NCBI GenBank assembly: GCA_035352635.1
Contig: DAOPYA010000008.1
Span: 3,553-67,552, forward strand
Reading direction: 5' to 3'
Origin: Rifleibacterium sp035352635
GTDB taxonomy: Bacteria; Muiribacteriota; Ozemobacteria; Ozemobacterales; Ozemobacteraceae
DNA: 64,000 nucleotides
This document shows, one piece after another, positions 18,128 through 25,876 of this stretch (its first letter is position 1; each line of letters starts with the position of its first letter). The notes beneath the pieces were generated by a model that was given only the letters and a program-made list of their open reading frames with translations, was not told the origin of the DNA and ran no database searches. The position numbers and the translations under genes are program-made.

Positions 18128-19377
18128 CCCGCGTTGCCCACCCGCAGAATAAAGCTGCAGTTTGTTCCCTGGCCTTCAGTCGAATTGATAATCAGCGTGG
18201 TGCCGTGGCCGATCAGTATTTTTTCGGCAATTGCCAGGCCGAGGCCCAGCCCGCCTGTTGGCCGAGTATCAGATTTGTCGGCCTGATAGAAGGGTGCTTT
18301 GATGTATTCGAGCTTATCGGCCGGTATGCCACAGCCATGATCTATAACTTCAACGCGAATCTGCTCGTCGTTTAATGGTGTGGCACGCACCAGCACTTCA
18401 GAGTCGGGTGGCGAAAACTTGATCGAATTTTCAATCAGGTTGGATATAACCCGGTGAATCAGGTCGCTGTCAATTGACACGGCGGGCATGGATGCCTGAA
18501 TGTCTGCCTCCAGCCTGACTCGCTGAGCCTCAGCGATTGGCCGCAAAGAATCAATAATGTCGTTGATGAGTGATGAAATCTTCTGGTTAACCCGGTCGAA
18601 TTTGAGTTTTCCGGCTTCCATGCGTGCAAAATTCAGAATAGAAGAAATCAAGTTATTCAGGTGCGAGGTATTTTTCAATGAAATCCGCAGCGCCTTTTCC
18701 TGTTTTTCGGTGAGCGGGCCCATCTTCTGGGTGGCCATGAGATCGAGATAGCCCTTGATTGAAACCAGGGGCGTTTTCAGTTCGTGGCTGAGAGTGGCCA
18801 AAAATTCAGATTTGAGTCGGTCGAGTTCTTCAAGCTTTTTCAGATTGCTCTCAGAACGCTCAATTCGAGTGGTCATATCTTCAAGTATTGAACTGGTCTG
18901 GTTTTCGTCTATAAATGAAATCATCAGGTAATCCTGGTTGATAAGTTCAGATTTTGAAAGCTTTCTGATCATGAGATAAGACACTGGCCGGTGATTACCC
19001 GACCCTGCCAGCTTGTTATCAAGATTTATAAACACCGGCTTTTGGGGGGAAGGCTCTTCGCGGCTGAAATCTTCGATGATTTGTTTGAGCTTTGCTACAT
19101 CAGCAAAGGGCTTCTGGGCGAACATTTCATGAAAGGAGCCTGGCTGAAGGCCGTGCATGAACATGCTTCTGAATTTGTTGCTGACCAGGCAGATGGTCAG
19201 GCTGCGGTCAAGCACAACAGTCGGAAAAGCATTTTCTTCAAAGAATGCTTTATACAGACCGTTTGTTGGGTTAACTTCGCCAGCCTGATTCTGACGCAGC
19301 GCCAGGCCGGTAAGCAAAAAAACAAGCAAGAGGCCGGCGATTGCCAGAATGATTCCAGAAACTTGCATGCTGATCAT
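18124..19377 (-). CDS. Membrane histidine kinase (PAS-like, HisKA)
   Basis: A 417-residue kinase. One N-terminal membrane helix (~6-26) is followed by a PAS-like region (~45-160), then HisKA LATLSHELKTPLVSIKG with His198 and a HATPase domain with LIENSIKFSP, VIDHGCGIP and TGGLGLGLAIAEKI. It resembles PhoR/ResE-type kinases with a short anchor. The ATG at 19377 is chosen because it forms an ATGA overlap with the upstream gene's stop and has AGGAG eight bases before it; a longer frame upstream lies inside the neighbouring gene. No response regulator is encoded next to it on the same strand, so it may be an orphan or work with the NtrC-type regulator it converges on. Confidence 0.9.
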   Translation of the reverse strand: MISMQVSGIILAIAGLLLVFLLTGLALRQNQAGEVNPTNGLYKAFFEENAFPTVVLDRSLTICLVSNKFRSMFMHGLQPGSFHEMFAQKPFADVAKLKQIIEDFSREEPSPQKPVFINLDNKLAGSGNHRPVSYLMIRKLSKSELINQDYLMISFIDENQTSSILEDMTTRIERSESNLKKLEELDRLKSEFLATLSHELKTPLVSIKGYLDLMATQKMGPLTEKQEKALRISLKNTSHLNNLISSILNFARMEAGKLKFDRVNQKISSLINDIIDSLRPIAEAQRVRLEADIQASMPAVSIDSDLIHRVISNLIENSIKFSPPDSEVLVRATPLNDEQIRVEVIDHGCGIPADKLEYIKAPFYQADKSDTRPTGGLGLGLAIAEKILIGHGTTLIINSTEGQGTNCSFILRVGNAG

Positions 19378-21932
19378 CGTGGTAGCTCCTGCCCGGCGGC
19401 CCGGCAGAAATCTTCGTAGTCGAGGCGCCTTTCTTCCCTGATAACCGGCCAGTCTTCCGGGCATTGTTCCCAGGCAATTTTCAACAGTTCACCAGCTTCT
19501 TTCATCCGGTTCTGTTTCCAGTAGAGTTTGCCCAGACTGTGGGTAACCATCAGCAGATCAGCCAGGTCAACCGGGTTGCGGCTCTTGACTAACTGATAAG
19601 CATTTTCGAGAAGCTGTTCGGCCCGCTCAAGGCTGGTATTCTGCTCGCACAGAACAAACCCGGCGGCATTCATCAATCTGGGGTTCTCTGGGTTGGTTTC
19701 AAGGGCTTTTTCAAAAATAGCCAGGGCTTCCGGGTATTTTTTTTCGCGGGCCAGCAGCATACCGGTCATGTAGAGCCGGTTCAAATCATTTTTGATTTCA
19801 GATGTGATCTGTTCGAGCAGCATACGGCATCTGGCGAAATCGCCACGTTCTGCCGCCATTGAGGCAAGGTTGAGTCTGATTCGATCAGCGGCCTCGCGCT
19901 CGATGCCGCTGCCAGGAAACACGGTCAGCCCCTCGTTGAAAACTTTTTCGGCTTCGCCGGTGGCCCCTTCCAGAAGAAGGATTGCCCCGAGCATTTCGTA
20001 AGACCTGGGAGCTTTGTCCCATTCAAGACTTTTAAGAGCATGCCGGTGCGCCTCAAGTACCTGTTTGCGTGCCAGCATGATGCGTGCCATTTCGTAGTGG
20101 GTATTGAAGGCGTTTGGCACTATGGTGTCGAGTCGTTTCAGTACTTCCTGGGTTTCTTCGGGGCGGTTCTGTTTTTCGAGGCTGATTGCCAGGCCGTAGT
20201 AGGCTTTAAGTGATTGTGAATTTGATTTTATTGCGGTTTCAAAAGCACGTTGCGCCTCAGCCGGGTTGGTGTTCAGCAACAACTGACCTTGCCACAGATT
20301 AATCTGCTCAAGATGATGGGCCGTCTGAAAATTATAGGCACAAAATACATAAGCGACCGGAAAGACGATAAAAACCACTGAAGCCGGGCGAAACTGGCGT
20401 TTCCAGACGAGGTCACGCTGGCAACACGAAAGGTGCAGGCTGAAAATCAGCACCATGAAAGCTGACAAAGGTATGATTGAAATACTGTTGTTGAAAAGGC
20501 TGTAAAAAACAAAAGTCACCAGTGCCACCATAGTGGCTTTGTTCAGGCCATCGCTTCCTTCGTAGTTTTCGGGGCCAGGCAGGCAGGCACTGTAGATACC
20601 AAAAAAAGCGATCAGCAGTGGAATCAGATAGAAGAAGGTGGGTGCCCCAGTGAAACCGGCTTTGTAAGCGAGCACGATGATAAGCAGACCGATCAGGGTG
20701 CTGCCCCATGGAAAGTCAGGCAGGGCGCAGGCATCTTGTTCAGCAACTTCGCTCCTGCTTTCGCCCGTTTCAGCGGGCAGAGCAATCAGAACGCTGTCTG
20801 ACGCATGTTTGCTGCTTTTTGTGCCCCGGTCTTTAAAAATCCGCCAGGCGTAGCAGCCAAAGAGGGTGGCGAACGTGCTGCATACTGCCCAGAGGCTGAA
20901 AAAGCCAAGTTCTGCCAGCAGCGAAACTGCTGCTGAATGGGGGTCATCGTTAAAAGGCTTTATACCTATTGTTGAACCCTGTGGTGGCCGATAAGAAGGC
21001 ATCAGGTAGGCGATTGAGCCAGGGCCCAGCCCTGTGAGCGGATGATCGAGAAAAATTGCGAAACCCATTTGCCAGAGAACCAGCCTGCTGATCGCCGGCA
21101 TGTATCGTTGTGGCATCTTGTTCAGCGAACCCCAGGGGTAACTGGCGGTTGCCAGATAGATCAAGCCATAAGATACGGTGATGACAACAGTCAGCAGCAA
21201 CCCGGCCAGTAATGGCGAGCGGCGCAGCAACTTGCCGGGCCTTACTTCCCAGAAGCGGGTGAAATAGAGAAAGCTCGCAAAACACAGAGACAGCAAAACC
21301 CCAGCTCTGGCACCGGCAAAAATAGCCAGAAGCTGAAAAACCAGAAGCACGGTGAATGCCGCCTGGTCTCTGGTTCGCAGTGACTGGGTGTCGATGAGGC
21401 CAAAGGTGATAATGGCCGAAATGACCAGAAAAGCCCCAAGATAATTGGGGTTTGAAAAAGTGCCGACCATCAGGTAGTCTGAGTTCCAGGCCAGAAGATC
21501 ATAACCGCTATACTGCAGCAGGCTGTAGATGGCCATGGCACCGCCAGAGAGGGCTACGGTTGCCGCCAGGGCCGGAATATCCTGCTTGCGTGCTGCCAGA
21601 CGAAGAAAAGCGGCCAGCAGCATTGCAGATATCAACAGAATGGAACCGCGCAGGCTACTGTTGAAAGTTGAGTTCAGAGTCGCAGCTGTGATGGTGGCGA
21701 AAAAGAGTAGAAAGCTGCTGAGAAAAACCAGTTGCCCGCGTCGGGGTCTGAAAAATAGAAAAAGAACCGACATCAGGCAGATGGCAATGGTGCCCGATGC
21801 AAAAACCGCCCAGGAACTGAAAAGAAAGGGGTCTTCAGAACGGGTGGCTATGAACCATGGTTGAATAGCCAGAACTACCGAAATTAATATTCCGGCAAGG
21901 CGCAGAAGATTTTCAATAGATCCTGGTAACAT
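19374..21932 (-). CDS. O-antigen-ligase-like membrane protein with C-terminal TPR domain
   Basis: An 852-residue protein. About the first 540 residues hold some dozen membrane helices with the Wzy_C/O-antigen ligase signature in a periplasmic loop: LTGLGPGSIAYL followed by FNDDPHSAAVSLLAELGFFS, matching the D/N-P-H-x(3-7)-E-x-G pattern of ligases. The last ~300 residues are tandem TPR units. Wzy_C proteins transfer or polymerise glycans at the outer face of the inner membrane; members with TPR tails also include pilin glycosylases, so the acceptor is open. It lies between the DUF192 lipoprotein and the kinase gene, which starts inside its stop codon. Confidence 0.83.
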   Translation of the reverse strand: MLPGSIENLLRLAGILISVVLAIQPWFIATRSEDPFLFSSWAVFASGTIAICLMSVLFLFFRPRRGQLVFLSSFLLFFATITAATLNSTFNSSLRGSILLISAMLLAAFLRLAARKQDIPALAATVALSGGAMAIYSLLQYSGYDLLAWNSDYLMVGTFSNPNYLGAFLVISAIITFGLIDTQSLRTRDQAAFTVLLVFQLLAIFAGARAGVLLSLCFASFLYFTRFWEVRPGKLLRRSPLLAGLLLTVVITVSYGLIYLATASYPWGSLNKMPQRYMPAISRLVLWQMGFAIFLDHPLTGLGPGSIAYLMPSYRPPQGSTIGIKPFNDDPHSAAVSLLAELGFFSLWAVCSTFATLFGCYAWRIFKDRGTKSSKHASDSVLIALPAETGESRSEVAEQDACALPDFPWGSTLIGLLIIVLAYKAGFTGAPTFFYLIPLLIAFFGIYSACLPGPENYEGSDGLNKATMVALVTFVFYSLFNNSISIIPLSAFMVLIFSLHLSCCQRDLVWKRQFRPASVVFIVFPVAYVFCAYNFQTAHHLEQINLWQGQLLLNTNPAEAQRAFETAIKSNSQSLKAYYGLAISLEKQNRPEETQEVLKRLDTIVPNAFNTHYEMARIMLARKQVLEAHRHALKSLEWDKAPRSYEMLGAILLLEGATGEAEKVFNEGLTVFPGSGIEREAADRIRLNLASMAAERGDFARCRMLLEQITSEIKNDLNRLYMTGMLLAREKKYPEALAIFEKALETNPENPRLMNAAGFVLCEQNTSLERAEQLLENAYQLVKSRNPVDLADLLMVTHSLGKLYWKQNRMKEAGELLKIAWEQCPEDWPVIREERRLDYEDFCRAAGQELPR

Positions 21933-21934
21933 TA

Positions 21935-22474
21935 TCAGTCTGAATAAAGCAGGGTTATCGGTATATCCAGGCGGTCGCCAACTTTCAGGCCAAGCTTTTT
22001 AACCTGCCCGGCATTCAATTCAAGTGCATATTGAGCCGGCTGAGTCGATTTGTATTTTGGCAGCACAGCTTCAGGTTGACCGAAGCCTGGTTCCATGTTC
22101 TCGATCCATTCGATGACTTCAAGGTTCTCTGAAATAAAAACCAGGTCAAGGGGGATCATGGTGTTTTTCATCCAGAAGGACATGTTTCTGGGGCTCTGGT
22201 AGACAAAGAGCATGCCACGATCGTCGGCAAGGCTCTTGTAATGCATCAGACCCTGCGCCTTTTCTGAGAAGGTGCGGGCCAACATAATGTTAAAGCGGGC
22301 TCCGGCAAGGGTGGCTACTGTTTCGGGCAGAATCTGGAAATCACCCTGCTGAACCTCAACGGGTAAAGCAACCGGCGCGGGCGTAACCACATCAGGGCCA
22401 GAATCTGCCTGGCAGGCCAGGCAAAGAAAAGTCAGCAGCAGCAGACAAAGTATGGTAACCGGTGATCGTTTCAC
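21935..22474 (-). CDS. DUF192-family lipoprotein
   Basis: A 179-residue predicted lipoprotein. The signal peptide ends in a lipobox LCLAC with Cys21, followed by a ~40-residue spacer. The DUF192 domain (~60-175) has its signature motifs: QGLMHYKSLADDRGMLFVY, MSFWMKNTMIPLDLVFI and the VIEWIENMEPG segment. DUF192 proteins are small beta-rich domains found in many bacteria and archaea, with no settled function. Its start overlaps the ptsI stop by four bases (ATGA) and the next gene starts after a two-base gap, so it is part of the minus-strand operon led by ptsI. Confidence 0.9.
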   Translation of the reverse strand: MKRSPVTILCLLLLTFLCLACQADSGPDVVTPAPVALPVEVQQGDFQILPETVATLAGARFNIMLARTFSEKAQGLMHYKSLADDRGMLFVYQSPRNMSFWMKNTMIPLDLVFISENLEVIEWIENMEPGFGQPEAVLPKYKSTQPAQYALELNAGQVKKLGLKVGDRLDIPITLLYSD

Positions 22475-24216
22475 TGTATTCCAAGTTTCTGGTTAATTTT
22501 GCTGAGAGCCTGTTCGATTTCGTCGGCGGTATCAAGGTTGATTACCGGGGCAATGAGGCGCTCGGCTTCGGCAAAAGATACGCTCCGGACAACCTGCTTG
22601 ACCGCAGGAATCAAAATGGCGTTCATCGATAACTCGCGCAGCCCGAGACCCAGCAAAAGAATAGTATATCTGATATCCCCGGCCATTTCGCCGCAAAGAC
22701 TGATGCCAACGTTGCTCTGCTGGCTGACTTTAACTACTCGACTGATAAGCTTTATAACTGCAGGATTCGCCGGTTGATAAAGGTGTGAGACTTTAGAATT
22801 GGTGCGGTCAACCGCCAGAGTATATTGAACGAGATCGTTACTGCCGATCGAGAAAAAATCGACTTCCCGGGCAAACTTTTCGGCCAGAAGCGCCACTGAG
22901 GGGATTTCAACCATAATACCGACCCGCAGATTCTCGGGCACTGCTTCGCCCTTGCTGATCAGGTCTTCGTGCATACGATTCAGCAGGGCCTTGATTTTGC
23001 GAAGTTCTTCGAGGTTCGAAATCATCGGAAAAAGGATGCTGACCTGGTTTTTATTTGCATGGGCCGCGGCCCGTAGAATGGCACGTAACTGGGTCGAAAA
23101 AACCTCTTCGCAATCAAGAGACATGCGCACGGCACGCCAGCCCAGTTCCGGGTTGCGCTCCAGCGAATTGCCCATCAGATGAGAAATTTTGTCGCCACCA
23201 ATATCGATGGTACGAATAACCAGACTCGAATCGCCAAGTTTGCTTACCACTGATGAGTAGGTTTCAAAAAGCTCGTTTTCGGTTGGAAAAGTCCGGCGGG
23301 TCAGATAGGCAAACTCAGTGCGATAGAGGCCTACTCCGGCGGCATGATTGGCGATTACGGTATCAATGTCGGCGGTCTGGCCGATATTGGCCTTGAGAGC
23401 CACTGTGACACCATCAGTGGTCATTGATGGTTCAGAAAGAATCTCTAGCATGCGCTTCTGCTTTTCGCGATACTGGTCTAATTCGCGAACATAGCGCCGA
23501 CGCTGGTTGTCGTCTGGGTTAACAATGATCTGCCCGTTGTGGCTGTCGATAATCGCAAAGTTACCGGTGTGTACGCGGCTCATCAGGTCTTTAACCTGAA
23601 TAAGTGCCGGAATACCAAGGGATCGTGCCAGAATCGATGCGTGCGAAGTCGGGGTGCCGGCTTCGATGACGATGCCTTTGATTCTCTGGGGATTAAAACT
23701 GACGATTTCTGATGGGGTAAGATCTTCGGCGGCGATGATAATACCCTCAGAAATCTCATCGATTTCAGCACTGCGATTTTTTCGTCTCTGGCAATTTTTG
23801 ATGATGCGCTTGCCGACATCCATGATGTCGATAGCTTTTCCTTGAAATTGTGGGTCAGGCAGGTTGCGGAAAAAATTGCTGTAATCTTTGATGACACTAC
23901 TGAGAATGGACTGGGAATCACGCAATTGCTCTTTGACCCTTTTTGTGACTTCTTTTTGAAGGTCGGGGTCATCGATCAGGGTCATGTGAGCCTGAAAAAT
24001 GTTGGAAATTTCAAGGCTGCTTTTGATCTGGGGCAGTTCAAGCAGTTGACGGATTTCGCTGCGCGAAAACTCAAGAGCCGCTTTGAACCGGTCTATTTCG
24101 CTGTCAACTTCGCTGGCAGATATTGTACTGCCCTCAATGCTCTCAAGCTGGACATGCCTGAGACAATAGATTTTTCCGAGGGCGTACCCCGGTGAAATTG
24201 CCAGCCCTTTCAGCAT
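22471..24216 (-). CDS. ptsI: PTS enzyme I (phosphoenolpyruvate-protein phosphotransferase)
   Basis: A 581-residue enzyme that takes phosphate from PEP and passes it to HPr. Length matches E. coli EI (575). The phosphorylated His is in AGTPTSHASILARSLGIPAL (His192). The PEP-binding barrel has GVGLYRTEFAYL, MVEIPSVAL, FFSIGSNDLVQYTLA and the catalytic SLCGEMAGD with its conserved Cys. All catalytic residues appear intact. No HPr or EII gene lies in the window and the downstream genes are envelope and signalling genes, so a regulatory PTS or a remote HPr is possible. The ATG at 24216 has AAGG upstream and a divergent promoter before it. Confidence 0.95.
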   Translation of the reverse strand: MLKGLAISPGYALGKIYCLRHVQLESIEGSTISASEVDSEIDRFKAALEFSRSEIRQLLELPQIKSSLEISNIFQAHMTLIDDPDLQKEVTKRVKEQLRDSQSILSSVIKDYSNFFRNLPDPQFQGKAIDIMDVGKRIIKNCQRRKNRSAEIDEISEGIIIAAEDLTPSEIVSFNPQRIKGIVIEAGTPTSHASILARSLGIPALIQVKDLMSRVHTGNFAIIDSHNGQIIVNPDDNQRRRYVRELDQYREKQKRMLEILSEPSMTTDGVTVALKANIGQTADIDTVIANHAAGVGLYRTEFAYLTRRTFPTENELFETYSSVVSKLGDSSLVIRTIDIGGDKISHLMGNSLERNPELGWRAVRMSLDCEEVFSTQLRAILRAAAHANKNQVSILFPMISNLEELRKIKALLNRMHEDLISKGEAVPENLRVGIMVEIPSVALLAEKFAREVDFFSIGSNDLVQYTLAVDRTNSKVSHLYQPANPAVIKLISRVVKVSQQSNVGISLCGEMAGDIRYTILLLGLGLRELSMNAILIPAVKQVVRSVSFAEAERLIAPVINLDTADEIEQALSKINQKLGIQ

Positions 24217-24224
24217 AAAAAACC

Positions 24225-24253
24225 TTGAAAACAGAATTGGAACATCTTATCAT
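24225..24253 (+). promoter_or_regulatory. Promoter for surE-birA
   Basis: TTGAAA at 24225-24230 and TATCAT at 24248-24253 with 17-base spacing. The predicted start is near 24260, leaving a ~67-base leader before the surE ATG. Its -10 region overlaps that of the opposing ptsI promoter. Confidence 0.6.
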
Positions 24254-24272
24254 GACTTGGTATCACCCGCAA
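24244..24272 (-). promoter_or_regulatory. Promoter for the ptsI operon
   Basis: On the minus strand, TTGCGG (24272-24267) and TAAGAT (24249-24244) are separated by 17 bases. The start would be near 24237, about 20 bases before the ptsI ATG. Confidence 0.55.
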
Positions 24273-24326
24273 GTTATTTCATTATTATCACCTGATTTGC
24301 AGCATGTTTGCAACGGTGGAGGTACC

Positions 24327-25091
24327 ATGCAGATTCTTCTATGTAACGACGATGGAATCACAGCTCCTGGCATCATTGCCTTGGCCGTGGCTTTGAGCGA
24401 ACTGGGCCAGGTTACGGTGGTGGCTCCTGATGTTGAGAGAAGTGCTGCCAGCAATTCCATAACCCTTTCTCAGCCGCTACGTGTTAAAGAAGTTAAATTC
24501 CCGGCTCCGGTGGCAAAAGCATTTGCTGTTTCAGGCACCCCGGCTGATTGTGCCAAGATCGCTCTCGCTAATCTTCTTGGGTTCAGGCCTGATGTGGTAG
24601 TTTCGGGTATCAATCGTGGCCCGAACCTCTGCGTTGATATTTTTTATTCTGGAACGGTCGCCGCTGCTTTTGAGGGAGCTTTTAAGGGTATTCCCTCATT
24701 TGCTGTTTCACTTGACTCTTACAATGCCGACGCCGATTATTCGGTGGCCGCTGAATGGGGCGCAAGGTGTGTCAGTCAGTTTATCGCCGCCGGGGCACCC
24801 CCCGCCAGAGTCTATAATATCAATGTTCCGGCATTGCCATCTGAAAAAATCGCCGGTATGAGACTGACGCGGGCCGGAAAAGTCGATTATCGGGAAGTTT
24901 ATGATCATCGCCTTGATCCGAATGGCCGTTCCTACTACTGGATTCAGGGCTGGCCTGAGATTGGCGACACCAATCCCGATTGTGATATCGTGGCTGTGCG
25001 GGATGGCTTTGTCTCAGTAACTCCATTGCAGCCCGATCTGACTGATTTCTCGGCAATCAACGAACTGAAAAAGCTGCTTGCGCTATCATGA
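24327..25091 (+). CDS. surE: 5'/3'-nucleotidase SurE
   Basis: A 254-residue metal-dependent nucleotide phosphatase. The N-terminal metal site NDDGITAPG holds Asp8 and Asp9. The family blocks SAASNSITL, SGTPADCAKIAL and SGINRGPNL are followed by YSGTVAAAFEGAFKGIPSFAVSL. Length and motif order match the family (about 250). The ATG at 24327 has GGAGG a few bases upstream; the frame extends further 5' but would contradict the conserved N-terminal metal site. It overlaps birA by four bases (ATGA). The substrate range (5'- or 3'-nucleotides, short polyphosphate) cannot be read from sequence. Confidence 0.95.
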   Translation: MQILLCNDDGITAPGIIALAVALSELGQVTVVAPDVERSAASNSITLSQPLRVKEVKFPAPVAKAFAVSGTPADCAKIALANLLGFRPDVVVSGINRGPNLCVDIFYSGTVAAAFEGAFKGIPSFAVSLDSYNADADYSVAAEWGARCVSQFIAAGAPPARVYNINVPALPSEKIAGMRLTRAGKVDYREVYDHRLDPNGRSYYWIQGWPEIGDTNPDCDIVAVRDGFVSVTPLQPDLTDFSAINELKKLLALS

Positions 25092-25870
25092 CCCTGGTTT
25101 CGGTTTCAGAGTCAGCCGCCCTGGCTGCCTGCCTTGGCAATCTTGATTTTTTTCGCCGGCATCGAATAGAGTGGCTCGAGGAAACAGGTTCTACCAACGA
25201 TGACCTTAAGGCGGCATGGTTTGCCCCTGACGGAGAGCCCGCAATGCTTATTGCCGGCCGACAGACTGCCGGCCGGGGGCAGTTTTCCCGCCGCTGGCAC
25301 AGCCAGGCTTCACAGTGTCTGATGTTTTCTTTCACATCTGAGGCTTTACCCGGAGGGTTCCCGCCCTCACTCATCGCGGGAATCGCAATGTTCATGGCTC
25401 TTGAAAAGCATTGCGGCCGCGCTCCTGATGATCTCTGGTTAAAGTGGCCTAATGATCTGTGGTATGGTGCCGCCAAACTGGCTGGCATCCTTACTGAATC
25501 CTGTCTTGTGGGTAATCGGCTCAAAATAGTTACCGGGGTTGGCATCAATCTGCTGCCGATCAAAATCGATAACATCGCCACTGCTGCGGTCAGTGATTTT
25601 GCCACTGACCCAGGACATGCGGGCTTGTTGCAGCTTTTCTGTCTTGCCTTCGCTGAAATATGCTCCTGGCCAGCCAACGCTTTGACCGCTCGCTGGACTT
25701 CATCTGCAGCCAGATTCTGGCACACCAGGTTTCTAGTGAGCGAGAATGCCGGTGAAGAATTTGTGGCCCTTCCGAAGCGCCTTGAAACTGACGGGCGACT
25801 AACATTGATTGATGAAAAAGGGCTGCAGAAAACAGTAGTTTCTGCAGCCCTCAAGCCATTGTTTTATTAA
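25088..25870 (+). CDS. birA: Biotin--[acetyl-CoA-carboxylase] ligase, monofunctional type
   Basis: A 260-residue biotin protein ligase that adenylates biotin and attaches it to carboxylase carrier domains. The motifs are EETGSTNDDLK, the biotinyl-AMP loop AGRGQFSRRWHS, LKWPNDLWY and KLAGILTE, then VTGVGINL. The N-terminal helix-turn-helix of E. coli BirA is absent, so it should not repress biotin genes itself. The final 15 codons hold the stem of a hairpin that serves as the terminator of the opposing gene. It starts in an ATGA overlap with surE. Confidence 0.93.
   Translation: MTLVSVSESAALAACLGNLDFFRRHRIEWLEETGSTNDDLKAAWFAPDGEPAMLIAGRQTAGRGQFSRRWHSQASQCLMFSFTSEALPGGFPPSLIAGIAMFMALEKHCGRAPDDLWLKWPNDLWYGAAKLAGILTESCLVGNRLKIVTGVGINLLPIKIDNIATAAVSDFATDPGHAGLLQLFCLAFAEICSWPANALTARWTSSAARFWHTRFLVSENAGEEFVALPKRLETDGRLTLIDEKGLQKTVVSAALKPLFY
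25814..25850 (-). terminator. Terminator of the Ser/Asp-rich gene, embedded in the birA coding end
   Basis: TTTCTGCAGCCCT and AGGGCTGCAGAAA (25838-25850 and 25818-25830) form a 13-base-pair stem with a seven-base loop. On the minus strand the stem is followed by four to five T's (the A-run at 25814-25818). It lies entirely within the last codons of birA. Confidence 0.75.
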
Positions 25871-25876
25871 GCCTGT

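Noticed and set aside
25057..25854. Open frame of 265 codons antisense to birA
   Set aside because: The plus strand encodes complete biotin ligase motifs; the antisense product is Arg/Ser-rich with no features.
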